Part shown: one piece after another, positions 1 to 8,488 of the stretch
Layout of the letters: each line of letters starts with the position of its first letter
Position numbering within the stretch: the stretch's first letter is position 1
Assembly (NCBI GenBank): GCA_024281055.1
Contig: JAMXLF010000024.1
Coordinates: forward strand, 1 to 64,000
From: Geobacteraceae bacterium
Lineage (GTDB): Bacteria > Desulfobacterota > Desulfuromonadia > Geobacterales > Geobacteraceae
Length of the DNA stretch: 64,000 nucleotides
Direction: 5' to 3'
Notes under the pieces: generated by a model
Told to the model about the DNA's origin: nothing
Seen by the model: the letters and a program-made list of their open reading frames with translations, nothing else
The model's database searches: none
Program-made: the position numbers and the translations under genes

Positions 1-57
1 TTGCTGTGCGAAGATGACTGGTCCGCCGGATAAATTTCAAGTCGTTAAATGCCATGA

Positions 58-696
58 TGTTACTTTCTCTCAGAATTTACGGGATGTTACGAGTTATCAA
101 CTCATCAACGTTGGGACACTACTGAAGATTTATGTGAACTTGTCACGGATGGAACTCATCAAACGCCGACTTATACTGATGAGGGTAGACCGTTCATTTC
201 TGCCCAATGTGTAAAGCCTTTTAAGTTTTTACCTGAAAACTGTCGTTTTGTTTCAGAAGAACATTATCAAGACTATATAAAAAATCGCAAGCCCGAATAT
301 CGCGATATTTTGCTAGCACGAGTTGGTGCCGGAATTGGAGAAGCAGCATTAATTGATACGGATTTAGAGTTTGCCATTTATGTAAGCACGGGTCTTATAA
401 AACCTGTAAAAACATTTGTGTTACCTGAGTATCTGGTTTTATGGTTGAACTCTCCTACGGGAAAGCATTTTTCAGAAAAACACACATACGGTAAAGGAGT
501 TTCACAGGGTAACCTAAATTTGTCTCTTGTACGATCATTTATAGTGACAATCCCCCCTCTCGCCGAACAACACCGCATCGTCGCCAAAGTCGACGAACTC
601 ATGGCCCTGTGCGACGCTCTCAAGGCGCGCCTCGCAGACGCCCAGACCACCCAGGTCCACCTCGCCGACGCCATCGTCGAGCAGGCCGTGGCATAG
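58..696 (+). pseudogene. Remnant of type I restriction-modification specificity subunit (HsdS), C-terminal part
   Basis: HsdS subunits recognise the target DNA of type I restriction-modification enzymes. The frame is open from base 58 and carries the usual start of a target-recognition domain (VTDGTHQTPTY, about 30 codons in). It ends in the conserved helical spacer (IPPLAEQHRIVAKVDELMAL), followed by the terminal alanine-rich helix. A stop at 55-57 closes the frame upstream, and the only in-frame start I found is a TTG at 310, inside the domain. About 210 codons remain of a normal 400 or more. The first 490 bases are AT-rich and the conserved spacer is GC-rich, as expected for a horizontally exchanged recognition domain. 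The window edge hides whether hsdM or hsdR lie upstream. It is most likely non-functional. Confidence 0.75.
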
Positions 697-698
697 CC

Positions 699-1335
699 AT
701 GACGAGCGGCTTCCTCCCCCAGCGTTGTCGTCCTCGACTTCGAAACTACCGGCCTCTCACCCGATTGCGGGGACAGGGCCATCGAGATCGGTGCGGTTCT
801 CATCCGCGACAACCGGATCGTCGACCGTTTCCAGAGCCTGATGAACCCGGGGATGAGGATCAGCAGCTTCATCGAGGGTTATACCGGCATCACCAACAAG
901 ATGCTCGCCAGCGCCCCGCCGGTTGCCGACGTCATGGAGAAGTTTGCAACGTTCATGGCGGAGCACCATCTGGTTGCCCATAATGCCAGCTTCGATCGGC
1001 GTTTTCTCGATGCCGAACTGCATCGCATCCGGAAACGGCGCAGACAGGAGTTCGCCTGTTCCATGCTCGTCTCGCGCCGTGTGTACCCCGATGGTCCGGC
1101 TCACAACCTGGAAGCATTGGTAAGACACAAGAGGCTCAAGACCAGCGGGGTCCACCATCGGGCACTTGCTGATGCGGAAATGACCGGTCATCTCTGGATC
1201 GGCATGGTCGACGATCTCAAGAGCGCTTTCAATCTCAGGTACGTACCGTTTGCTCTCATGCAGCAGCTGTCAAAGGTATCGAAGGCAGCTGCTCCTGCCT
1301 TTTTACAGCGAGTGGCAGCAGAGCAGGGAGGGTGA
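699..1335 (+). pseudogene. DnaQ-like 3'-5' exonuclease (DEDDh), apparent +1 frameshift near the start
   Basis: The product belongs to the DnaQ/RNase T exonuclease superfamily. In the frame used from 721 onward it shows ExoI (VVVLDFETTGLSP), ExoII around HNASFD and ExoIII HHRALADAEMT, so all DEDDh acidic residues and the histidine are present. The only plausible ATG, at 699, lies in another frame; a five-C run at 716-720 separates it from the catalytic frame. Removing one C would give a continuous protein of about 211 residues beginning MTSGFLP. The uninterrupted part alone could start only at 841, which would lose the ExoI aspartate and glutamate. It is either a real frameshift or a homopolymer sequencing error. 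It lies two bases after the hsdS stop. Confidence 0.7.
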
Positions 1336-1431
1336 TAGTTGAGTGGGGGCCGGAATGTGGTGCCCCGGAAGTATTGGGAGGGCAGGGTAGGGCTTGGTTC
1401 TGCTGATGCCGTACAGCTGAAAGGAGAAGCT

Positions 1432-1962
1432 ATGAGCGACGTTATGGAACTGTTGCGGCGGCGCCGCAGCATCCGCACCTTTACCCCGGAAAAGGTAGAT
1501 CCGGCGACCGTTGAGCTCCTCATCGAGGCGGCGCTTCGTGCCCCATCTTCCCGGGGGAACACCCCTTGGGAGTTCGTGGTGGTTGATGATGAGGAGCTTC
1601 TGTCAGGGCTTTCGCGGTCGAAAGAGCACGGCCCCGCATTCCTGAAAAACGCCCCCCTCGCCATCGTCGTCTGCGCCGACAGCGACCGGTCGGACGTATG
1701 GGTCGAAGACTGCGCCATCGCCTCGATCATCGTGCAGTTGACGGCACTGTCGCTGGGGCTGGGGAGCTGCTGGGTGCAGATACGCAAGCGCAGGCATGAC
1801 GGCGGCAAGTCGGCGGAGGAGTATGTCCGGGAGCTCCTCGGCCTGCCGGAACAGATCAAGGTGGAAGCGATCATCGGCATCGGACACCCCGGGGAGACGA
1901 AGAGCCCCGTGCCGGCCGGGGATCTGCAGTACGAAAAGGTGAAGTACAACCGCTGGTCATGA
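1432..1962 (+). CDS. Nitroreductase family protein
   Basis: This 176-residue FMN-dependent nitroreductase-family protein probably reduces nitro compounds, quinones or flavins with NAD(P)H. The N-terminal MELLRRRRSIRTFTPEKV is the typical FMN-phosphate-binding arginine/serine segment. It is followed by APSSRGNTPWEFVVV, and a C-terminal GIGHPGE motif is present, as in the NfsA/FRP-like and BluB-like folds. I chose ATG 1432 because GGAG lies just upstream and the homology starts there; the frame is open back to 1339 but that part looks non-coding. The substrate cannot be told from sequence. It stands alone between the broken exonuclease and the convergent MFS gene. Confidence 0.85.
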   Translation: MSDVMELLRRRRSIRTFTPEKVDPATVELLIEAALRAPSSRGNTPWEFVVVDDEELLSGLSRSKEHGPAFLKNAPLAIVVCADSDRSDVWVEDCAIASIIVQLTALSLGLGSCWVQIRKRRHDGGKSAEEYVRELLGLPEQIKVEAIIGIGHPGETKSPVPAGDLQYEKVKYNRWS

Positions 1963-2003
1963 AGGGAGCCGTGGTCTTCCTGCCCGGTTCCCGCCTGTCC
2001 CGG

Positions 2004-3275
2004 TTAGGTGGCAATTCCTTCCAGATTCACCAGGGTAGCGTGTGATGGCTCTGCCTTTGCCAGTGAGGCCAACCGGGCAACGAAGAGAAGCCCGCACACC
2101 AGGAGGAGCGCGATCAGGCCGGCAACCCCCTCCCAGTGCCAGCGCGTCCAGAAAAACCCGCCGACGGTCCCGGAGATGCTGGAGCCGAGATAGTAGAAGA
2201 AGAGGTAGAGGGACGTGGCCTGCGCCCTGGCCGTCTGCGCCCTGACGCTCACCCAGCTGGAGGCGACGGAGTGGGCACAGAAAAAACCGCAGGTGAAGAG
2301 GGCGATCCCGCCGATGATGGGTGCGAGCCCGGTGGCAAGGGTCGCCGCGGTCCCGAGGATCATGACGGCGAGGGAGAACCAGAGCGTCGTGCCCCGTCCG
2401 AAGCGGCGGGCCAGGTTACCCGCCAGGGTGGAGCTGCACGAACCGAGAAGGTAGACCAGGAAGATCCAGCTCACCTTCGTGTGGCTCAGGCTGTAGGGCG
2501 GGGCGAGGAGCCTGAAGGTCACGTAGTTGTATAAGGTGACGAAGGCCCCCATGCCCATGAAGATGATCCCGTACAAGCTGAGGAGGCCGGGTTCCCGCAG
2601 GTGGCCGGCAAGGGAGGCCGCCAGGGACCGGACCGCGAAGGGCCGCCGCCTGAAGTTGGCGGAAGAGGGGAGACTCCGGGCAAAATAGAGGCTCAGCACC
2701 AGGCAGAAAACGCCCACCGAGCCTATGGCCGTCCGCCACGAGAAGCAGTCGGTCACAGCGGCCGTGTAAATCCTGCCGGTCATTCCCCCCACGGCGTTGC
2801 CGCCGATGTAGAGCCCCATGGCGGTGCCGAGGGAGGTGGGGTCGATCTCCTCCCCCAGGTAGGCCATGGCCACCGCCGGCAATCCCGCCAGCACGGCCCC
2901 TTGCGCCAGGCGCAGAGCGAGGAGGGCGGGGAGCGTGTGGCTGAATGCGGTCAGGATCGCCAGCAGGGAGGTGAGGAGGAGGGAAGCGGTCATGATCGGC
3001 TTGCGTCCGACAGTTTCCGACACGCTTCCGGCGAGGAGCATGGTGACCGCCAGGGCGCAGGTGGCCACCGACAGGGGGAGGCTCCCCAGTGCCGCCGGCA
3101 CGCTGAATTCGCGGGAAAAGAGCGGCAGTAGCGGCTGCACGTCGTAGAGGGTGATGAAGGTGACGAAGCCGGCGGCAAAGAACGACAGATTGATCTGCCA
3201 GAACGTTACCGTTCCGCGCCGAACGGCGCCCGCTTGCCGCTTCCCGGTTTCTGTGCACATTTCGTTCGTTTCCAT
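2004..3275 (-). CDS. MFS transporter, YnfM-like
   Basis: This 423-residue integral membrane protein has about twelve hydrophobic segments. The loop after the second helix reads GSVSETVGRKPIMTASLL, a form of the major facilitator signature G-x3-D/E-x2-G-R-R/K, and a second partial copy (NLARRFGRGTTLW) follows in the C-terminal half. The overall pattern resembles the YnfM group of drug or small-molecule exporters. The start at 3275 has no clear Shine-Dalgarno; a second ATG five codons in is possible. It is divergent from the LysR gene across 92 bases, the classic layout of a LysR regulator controlling its neighbour. The substrate is unknown. Confidence 0.85.
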   Translation of the reverse strand: METNEMCTETGKRQAGAVRRGTVTFWQINLSFFAAGFVTFITLYDVQPLLPLFSREFSVPAALGSLPLSVATCALAVTMLLAGSVSETVGRKPIMTASLLLTSLLAILTAFSHTLPALLALRLAQGAVLAGLPAVAMAYLGEEIDPTSLGTAMGLYIGGNAVGGMTGRIYTAAVTDCFSWRTAIGSVGVFCLVLSLYFARSLPSSANFRRRPFAVRSLAASLAGHLREPGLLSLYGIIFMGMGAFVTLYNYVTFRLLAPPYSLSHTKVSWIFLVYLLGSCSSTLAGNLARRFGRGTTLWFSLAVMILGTAATLATGLAPIIGGIALFTCGFFCAHSVASSWVSVRAQTARAQATSLYLFFYYLGSSISGTVGGFFWTRWHWEGVAGLIALLLVCGLLFVARLASLAKAEPSHATLVNLEGIAT

Positions 3276-3367
3276 ACCACAAGAAGTACCACTTGCTTAA
3301 AGATAAGAAAAATATATAATTATTATCAGTTGGATAAGATTTTGTTATAGATGGCGAGAGGGTACTC
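3276..3367. promoter_or_regulatory. Divergent promoter region between MFS and LysR genes
   Basis: Ninety-two AT-rich bases separate the two divergent starts. The stretch at about 3308-3345 contains ATAATTATTAT and other short dyads, a likely place for a LysR-type operator. No exact T-N11-A box was assigned. Control of both genes from here is inferred from layout. Confidence 0.45.
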
Positions 3368-4282
3368 ATGGATGTGCGACAGCTGCGATTCTTCGTGGAA
3401 ATCGTCCGGCAGAGCAACTTCACCAAGGCGGCGGAACAGCTCCACATCGCCCAGCCGGCGGTCAGCATGGCGATCAGGAAGCTGGAGGATGAGCTGGACC
3501 TGGTCCTCTTCAACCGGCAGGAAAAGAGGATTTCCCTCACGGCCGAAGGGGAGATCTTTCTCGCCCACGCCCAGCGGATCCTGGCGGACGTGAAGGCGGC
3601 GGAGGCGGAGATGGCCGAGCTGCACGGCCTGGAGAAAGGGGAGGTGCGGGTCGGTATCCCCCCCATGCTGAGCGCCTACTTTTTCCCGAACATCATCCGT
3701 GATTTCGTCGGGCGTTTCCCGAACCTGCATCTGGCGGTCTCCGGCGAGGGGGCGTGGCGGATACAGAAGATGATCGGCGAGGGGGAGCTGGACATGGGGG
3801 TCATTGCCGGCGGCACCTTCCCCGAGAACCTGGAGGTGCGCCGCTTCCTGCGGGAGGAGGTGGTGGTCGCCGTTCCGGCGGGGCACCCCTTCGCCGGTCG
3901 GGAGCGGGTCTCCTTCGAGGAGTTCGCGCGGGAACCGCTGGTCTTCTACAAGGAGGGGTACTACCTGCGGGAACTTATCTTCGACGTGCTGAGGGGGCCG
4001 GCGGTAACCCCGAACATCGTGTTCGAGACAAACCTCTTTTCCCTGGTGAGGTCACTCGTCCAGAACGGCCTGGGGATATCCACGTTTCTCCGGATGGTCA
4101 TCACAGGGGACAGCGGCCTCAAGGCAGTATCCTTCGACCCGCCCCTCCATCTCGACCTCATGATCGCCTGGAAAAAGCACGGCTACCTCTCCCGGGCCAA
4201 CCGGGCGTTCGTCGATTTCCTGCTGGAACAGACCAAGGGATACACGGATTCCGCGCCATGGAACAGCGCCATCTCCTCATAA
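3368..4282 (+). CDS. LysR family transcriptional regulator
   Basis: This 304-residue LysR-type regulator has the N-terminal winged helix-turn-helix at residues 1-60 (MDVRQLRFFVEI, FTKAAEQLHIAQPAVSMAI). An effector-binding periplasmic-protein-like domain runs from about 90 to 300. It resembles the CynR/CatR subgroup. The start is supported by GAGAGGG ten bases upstream. Being divergent from the MFS gene suggests that it senses a compound exported or imported by that transporter; the ligand is not evident. Confidence 0.9.
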   Translation: MDVRQLRFFVEIVRQSNFTKAAEQLHIAQPAVSMAIRKLEDELDLVLFNRQEKRISLTAEGEIFLAHAQRILADVKAAEAEMAELHGLEKGEVRVGIPPMLSAYFFPNIIRDFVGRFPNLHLAVSGEGAWRIQKMIGEGELDMGVIAGGTFPENLEVRRFLREEVVVAVPAGHPFAGRERVSFEEFAREPLVFYKEGYYLRELIFDVLRGPAVTPNIVFETNLFSLVRSLVQNGLGISTFLRMVITGDSGLKAVSFDPPLHLDLMIAWKKHGYLSRANRAFVDFLLEQTKGYTDSAPWNSAISS

Positions 4283-4380
4283 CCGGCGCGCCCCGACGTC
4301 CGCTTCGTGGAGGTCACCCCGCAAACCGGCAGGCCCTTCCGGACGAGCTCGCCCGCTGGCTGGAAGAGCGGCTGTAAAGC

Positions 4381-6807
4381 TCATTCTCCCCAGAAGTCGG
4401 CAACGTCGCTCAGAATGCGGCCGGAAACCAGCTCCGCCACGTCGGACTCGAACCAGTCGGCCGGCATAGACCGGCTGTAGTCCGCTTTCGCGAACCTGCT
4501 GTCCATGAGGACGATGAGCCCGCGGTCGGTCTCGGAGCGGATGACCCTCCCCGCGGCCTGGATCGCCTTGGCCATGGCCGGAATCGTGTAGGCGTATTCG
4601 AAACCGGCACCGTAGCGCCGCTGGTAGTATTTCCGCATCTCTTCGCGCTCAAGGTCGTAATTGGGGAGCGGCGGGCCGATCACGAAGGCCCCGATCACCA
4701 TCTCCCCCACATAGTCAACCCCCTCGGCGAACGATCCCCCCTGCACGGCAAAGACGACAGTCGGCACGCTCACACTGCGGAGATGCTCGATGATTGCCTC
4801 CACCTGCGCAGCCTTCATGGTCCGTTCCTGCTTCAGCACCGTGAACCCGTCTGGGGGCCGGAAGAGATCTGCCACCTTCTCCAGGAATTCGAAGCTGGGG
4901 AGGAAGACGAAGTAGTTGCCGCGGCGCAGGGCCGTTATCCGGTGCACGGCATCGGCGATCTTTCCGTAGTTGTGCGCTCGCCGGCTGTACCTGGTGGAGA
5001 TCTGCGGAATGACCAGGAGCTTGCGCCGCTTCTTCGGGAAGGGGGAGTTGAATTCCGCGGTCCTCACCGCCCCGGGGTCCAGCCCGGAGAGCCGGGCGTA
5101 GTACTCGAAGGGTTTGAGGGTTGCCGAGAACCCCACTACCTGCCCGTAGTCGTCGTAGCACTCCCGGATCATGGCCGAGGCGTCGTAACAGGTGATCCTC
5201 ACGGTCCCTCCGGAGGGATGGGGGTGGAAGGTGGTGAAAAACTCCTCCCGCTCGGGATTGACCACGTACTCCAGGGCGGCGGTGAATTCTGACCAGTAGA
5301 AGCAGAGGCGCAGCACGGCGTCCTGCTGCTGTATCTCCACATCCGAGTCGAGGTAACGGGAGAGGAAGGCGCGGAGCCGCGCATCCTGCTCACGGAAAAG
5401 CTCCGCCGGCGGTTCGATCCGCCGCGGCCCGGCGCTGTCATCAGCGCGGCAGGAGGCGACGGCCCGGAGACACCCGACGAGCAGCTCCTCAGCCTCGCGG
5501 CGGAAGGAGCGGGGGACCGTGCGGAGCTCGTCCCGCATCCTTTCCAGCACAAGGGACGAGAGCGCAGGAGAATGGTAGTCCATGGTGCGGGCGGGAAGGT
5601 TGTGGGCCTCGTCGATCACCAGGTTCGTCTTCCCCGTCTGGTCGATGCCGACGGCGGCCAGGCGGCCGCTGGCCGAGCGTGGTGCGAAGACGTAGTTGTA
5701 ATCGCAGATGACGATGTCGGCCTCTTCCGCGCCGTCGAACTGCAGCTCGAAGGGGCAGACCTGATACTTTTCGCCGAGGTCGCGAAAGGTGCGGGCCTTC
5801 AGCCGCCTTTTTTTGGCCAGGATGGCGTGGAGCCCGTGGGTATCGACTTTTGTGTAGTAATCGCGGGCATACTCGCAGTAGTCGGGAGTGCAGAGCGGCT
5901 CGTTCTTGAAGCAGATCTTCCCCTTGGCGGTGATCGTAAGGGATTTCACGTTGGCGCCCGCCTCCTGGAAACGGCCGACGGCGTCCTCGGCCACCCCGTG
6001 CTGGCTGTTCTTCGGGGTGACGTAGACAACCTTCTGTCCCCGGCTGAGCGCTTCCCGCAGCACCGGGTAGAGGACGCCGACGGTCTTTCCGAGCCCCGTG
6101 GGGGCCTGGAGGAGCATCGGCTTTCCCCAGGCCATTCCCTCCTCGATTGTTTCCATGAGCTCGACCTGACCGGGACGCCGGCTGGCGAAGGGAAAGGAGA
6201 ACCCCGCGGCGATCTTCCGGCGTCTGGCGGCACGTTTTTCGGCCAGCCGTGTTTCCCTGACCAGTTCGTCAAGGCGCAGCTCGAGCCATGCTTCGTACCG
6301 GGGGATGTCGAGGGTGAGGTCCAGGTCTTCGGACTCGCCGTTGCGGGACGAGACGAGGTGGAAGGAAAGCCGGGGCATAACCCGGTGTTCGCGCCAGTAG
6401 AGGTAGCCGTACGTAAGCAGCTGGAGGCAGTAAGGGTGCTCCAGCGGGTTCGCGGCGAGCCGGCGAGAAAGCTCCCGGATGGAGAAGCCTGTCTTGATCT
6501 CCTCGATCTTCGGCGGGTCGTGCCGGAAAATTCCGTCCATCCGGCCGTCGATCCGGAAACGGTATCCATTCCGGTCAAACAGGCCGCTTACCGGGACCTC
6601 GGCCTGATATGCCGCATCAGCCCTGGCCCGTTTCCTCTGTACGCGCAGGTGGATTTCCTGCCCGTCGACAGCCGACCGGCCGTACCCCGAATGGGCTTCG
6701 ATGCTTCCGGCACGTGGCACCGGTACGGCAAAATCGCGGAGCGGGATGGTGACGAGTTTCAAGCGGGGGAGCACTCCTGCATTGAATGGTTTTCGGGAAG
6801 GTTGCAA
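4381..6807 (-). CDS. PD-(D/E)XK nuclease fused to XPD/DinG-type iron-sulfur helicase
   Basis: The 808-residue protein joins two modules. Residues about 70-130 contain a Cas4/RecB-like nuclease motif (IDGRMDG, then IEEIKTG, giving D91, E103 and K105). Residues 205-808 are a superfamily 2 helicase of the XPD/DinG type: Walker A APTGLGKT at 235-242, DEAH at 399-402, and the C-terminal motif AIQAAGRVIRSETDRG. Cysteines at about 299, 306, 311 and 351 fit the 4Fe-4S cluster of this family. It would unwind and perhaps trim damaged or branched DNA. The listed start is a TTG without a good ribosome site; a second TTG at 6762, behind GCAGGAG, may be the real one. It overlaps no neighbour. Confidence 0.8.
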   Translation of the reverse strand: MQPSRKPFNAGVLPRLKLVTIPLRDFAVPVPRAGSIEAHSGYGRSAVDGQEIHLRVQRKRARADAAYQAEVPVSGLFDRNGYRFRIDGRMDGIFRHDPPKIEEIKTGFSIRELSRRLAANPLEHPYCLQLLTYGYLYWREHRVMPRLSFHLVSSRNGESEDLDLTLDIPRYEAWLELRLDELVRETRLAEKRAARRRKIAAGFSFPFASRRPGQVELMETIEEGMAWGKPMLLQAPTGLGKTVGVLYPVLREALSRGQKVVYVTPKNSQHGVAEDAVGRFQEAGANVKSLTITAKGKICFKNEPLCTPDYCEYARDYYTKVDTHGLHAILAKKRRLKARTFRDLGEKYQVCPFELQFDGAEEADIVICDYNYVFAPRSASGRLAAVGIDQTGKTNLVIDEAHNLPARTMDYHSPALSSLVLERMRDELRTVPRSFRREAEELLVGCLRAVASCRADDSAGPRRIEPPAELFREQDARLRAFLSRYLDSDVEIQQQDAVLRLCFYWSEFTAALEYVVNPEREEFFTTFHPHPSGGTVRITCYDASAMIRECYDDYGQVVGFSATLKPFEYYARLSGLDPGAVRTAEFNSPFPKKRRKLLVIPQISTRYSRRAHNYGKIADAVHRITALRRGNYFVFLPSFEFLEKVADLFRPPDGFTVLKQERTMKAAQVEAIIEHLRSVSVPTVVFAVQGGSFAEGVDYVGEMVIGAFVIGPPLPNYDLEREEMRKYYQRRYGAGFEYAYTIPAMAKAIQAAGRVIRSETDRGLIVLMDSRFAKADYSRSMPADWFESDVAELVSGRILSDVADFWGE

Positions 6808-6915
6808 GGTCGTAACTGTTGGAGTGTAACCGATTTTTACCGGAAGATAAAGAGCGAGCTGACACCGTGAACCTTCGGACTGCCTTGTCGGTGCGATTCC
6901 AGGGAGAGGAGCGGA

Positions 6916-7137
6916 TCAGTTCATGTCATCGAGGATCTTGCATGCCTCCTGAATGTCGTCGGGGGAGAGGTAGTCGGGCACCTTGTGCCGGCCGCGACGC
7001 CGGTAGACCAGCAACCGGGCGCACGCGGCGTAATTGCCGGTGCAATACGTCTCGCGCAACTGCCCGGCAAGGCCGTAAGTGCCCTGGCGCGCGGTGTTGA
7101 AGAAGAAGCATGTTGACCGCATGTCACATTCGTCCAT
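6916..7137 (-). CDS. Small cysteine-containing hypothetical protein
   Basis: This is a 73-residue protein with cysteines at positions 4, 10, 32 and 39 and a hydrophilic, helical C-terminus (DDIQEACKILDDMN). ATG 7137 is preceded by GGAGAAG at good spacing, which supports translation. The four cysteines could bind iron-sulfur or zinc, but there is no recognised motif and I assign no function. It lies between the helicase and the cysE operon, transcribed away from cysE. Confidence 0.6.
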   Translation of the reverse strand: MDECDMRSTCFFFNTARQGTYGLAGQLRETYCTGNYAACARLLVYRRRGRHKVPDYLSPDDIQEACKILDDMN

Positions 7138-7258
7138 GACGGCTTCTCCATAGTGCCGCCCATTGTTTCCGCAGTTGGTATCATTCTAATCGGGAAGCCT
7201 CCATAGTCAAGTGCGCCATCGCTCCATTAAGACGCGGGAGTTCATCCTGTGTAACTTA

Positions 7259-7283
7259 ATAGTTGACAATTTTAGTAAGGTAT
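7259..7283 (+). promoter_or_regulatory. IscR type 1-like operator and sigma-70 promoter of the cysE-iscR-iscS operon
   Basis: The 25 bases begin ATAGTTGAC, continue with an A/T centre, and end AGTAAGGTAT. Compared with the remembered E. coli IscR type 1 consensus (ATASYYGACTR, then WWWYAGTCRRSTAT), 23 of 25 positions fit. The site contains TTGACA at 7263-7268; a weak -10 (TATCAG) lies 17 bases downstream at 7286-7291. An IscR-type regulator is the second gene of the operon, so autoregulation through its iron-sulfur cluster is likely. Confidence 0.7.
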
Positions 7284-7333
7284 GTTATCAGGGATAAAAT
7301 GCCTTATAAAACTGCGTAGGGAAAGGGGATTCC

Positions 7334-8005
7334 ATGTTTGCCAGGCTGAAACAGGACATCAAGGCGGTCTTCGAGCGGGATCCTGCGGCCAGGAGTGCGC
7401 TGGAGGTCGTTTTCTGCTATCCCGGCCTGCACGCCCTCTGGTTTCACCGGGTCGCCCACTGGTTCTGGAAGCATGAATTCTACTTCGTCGGCCGCTTCAC
7501 ATCCCACCTGGGGCGTTTTTTCACGGGGATCGAGATCCATCCCGGCGCGACCATCGGCAAGGGTTTTTTTATCGACCATGGAATGGGGGTGGTGATCGGC
7601 GAGACCGCCGAGATTGGCGACAACGTCACGCTCTACCATGGGGTTACCCTCGGCGGGGTGAGCTGGGAGAAGGTCAAACGGCATCCGACCATCGAGGACA
7701 ACGTGGTGATCGGGTCGGGGGCTAAGGTCCTGGGGCCGTTTTCAGTCGGCAAGGGGAGCAAGATCGGCTCCAATTCAGTGGTGGTGAAGGAGGTTCCTGC
7801 CAACTCGACGGTGGTCGGTATTCCCGGGCGGGTGGTCATGGCAACCGAGAAGCCGTCGGAGAAGGTCGACCTGGAGCACGGCAAGCTCCCCGACCCGGAG
7901 GCCAAGGCCATCTCCTGCCTGTTCGACCAGATACGGGAGCTGGAGCGCAAATACGTCGCCCTGGCCGCCGAGCACGAGGATCTCAAGAAGCGGGTCGGGA
8001 TGTAG
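7334..8005 (+). CDS. cysE: Serine O-acetyltransferase
   Basis: The enzyme makes O-acetylserine from serine and acetyl-CoA, the first step of cysteine synthesis. The 223-residue protein is of the short type. It has an N-terminal helical region with [13 protein letters not shown] and a left-handed hexapeptide-repeat helix at residues about 65-150, including [17 protein letters not shown] and YHGVTLGG with the catalytic histidine region. It ends in a predicted coiled coil ([20 protein letters not shown]) longer than in many homologues. AGGGAAAGGGG precedes the ATG. It is the first gene of an operon that goes on to iscR, iscS and mnmA, linking cysteine supply to sulfur mobilisation. Confidence 0.93.
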   Translation: MFARLKQDIKAVFERDPAARSALEVVFCYPGLHALWFHRVAHWFWKHEFYFVGRFTSHLGRFFTGIEIHPGATIGKGFFIDHGMGVVIGETAEIGDNVTLYHGVTLGGVSWEKVKRHPTIEDNVVIGSGAKVLGPFSVGKGSKIGSNSVVVKEVPANSTVVGIPGRVVMATEKPSEKVDLEHGKLPDPEAKAISCLFDQIRELERKYVALAAEHEDLKKRVGM

Positions 8006-8006
8006 C

Positions 8007-8459
8007 GTGCGCATTTCCACCAAGGCACAGTACGCGGTGCGGGCGATGGTCGATCTCTCCGTTCACTCCAACGGCCGCCCGGTCCCCCTCAAGGAAATCT
8101 CCCAGCGGGAGGAGATCCCCCTCAACTATCTGGAGCAGCTCTTTTTTCGCCTGAAAAAGGCGGAGGTCGTGGCGAGCGTCCGCGGCCCCGGCGGCGGCTA
8201 TATCCTGGCCCGCCCCAGCGCACTCATCAAGGTCGGGGAGATCGTGGCCATGGTGGAAGAGCCGCTCAATCCGGTCTCCTGCCTCGATGACGGCGGGGCG
8301 GCGTGTCACCGGATATCCCGCTGCGTCACCCATAATGTCTGGCAGGGGCTGGGCGAGAGGATCCGGGGCTTTCTCGATGCCATCAGCCTCGAGGAGTTGA
8401 CCCGGGAGGCGCAGGCCGGGCTCGACGTCCTCAGCCCACCGGGCGGGACGACTCGCTGA
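8007..8459 (+). CDS. iscR: Rrf2 family regulator, IscR-like
   Basis: This 150-residue Rrf2-family winged-helix repressor starts with GTG one base after the cysE stop. The N-terminus (MRISTKAQYAVRAMVDLS) and the wing GPGGGYILAR are typical. The cluster-binding loop holds C92, C100 and C106 followed by H109. The spacing (7 and 5 residues between cysteines) is close to, but not identical with, the 5 and 5 of E. coli IscR. It probably binds a 2Fe-2S cluster and represses its own operon through the site at 7259-7283. An alternative reading is a CymR-type cysteine regulator, but the three cysteines favour IscR. Confidence 0.85.
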   Translation: MRISTKAQYAVRAMVDLSVHSNGRPVPLKEISQREEIPLNYLEQLFFRLKKAEVVASVRGPGGGYILARPSALIKVGEIVAMVEEPLNPVSCLDDGGAACHRISRCVTHNVWQGLGERIRGFLDAISLEELTREAQAGLDVLSPPGGTTR

Positions 8460-8488
8460 AGCTTGCGAACAAGGGAGTGCAGTAAAAA

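Noticed and set aside
2042-3147. Long frames opposite the MFS gene
   Set aside because: Shadow frames of GC-rich coding DNA without any domain; the minus-strand transporter explains the region.
4258-4377. Short frame starting inside the LysR end and running to a TAA at 4377
   Set aside because: About 39 codons without a ribosome site or recognised family; perhaps a scrap of an old gene, but not supportable.
5572-6870. 432-codon frame opposite the helicase gene
   Set aside because: Antisense shadow; no domain, no ribosome site, and the helicase motifs on the other strand are unambiguous.
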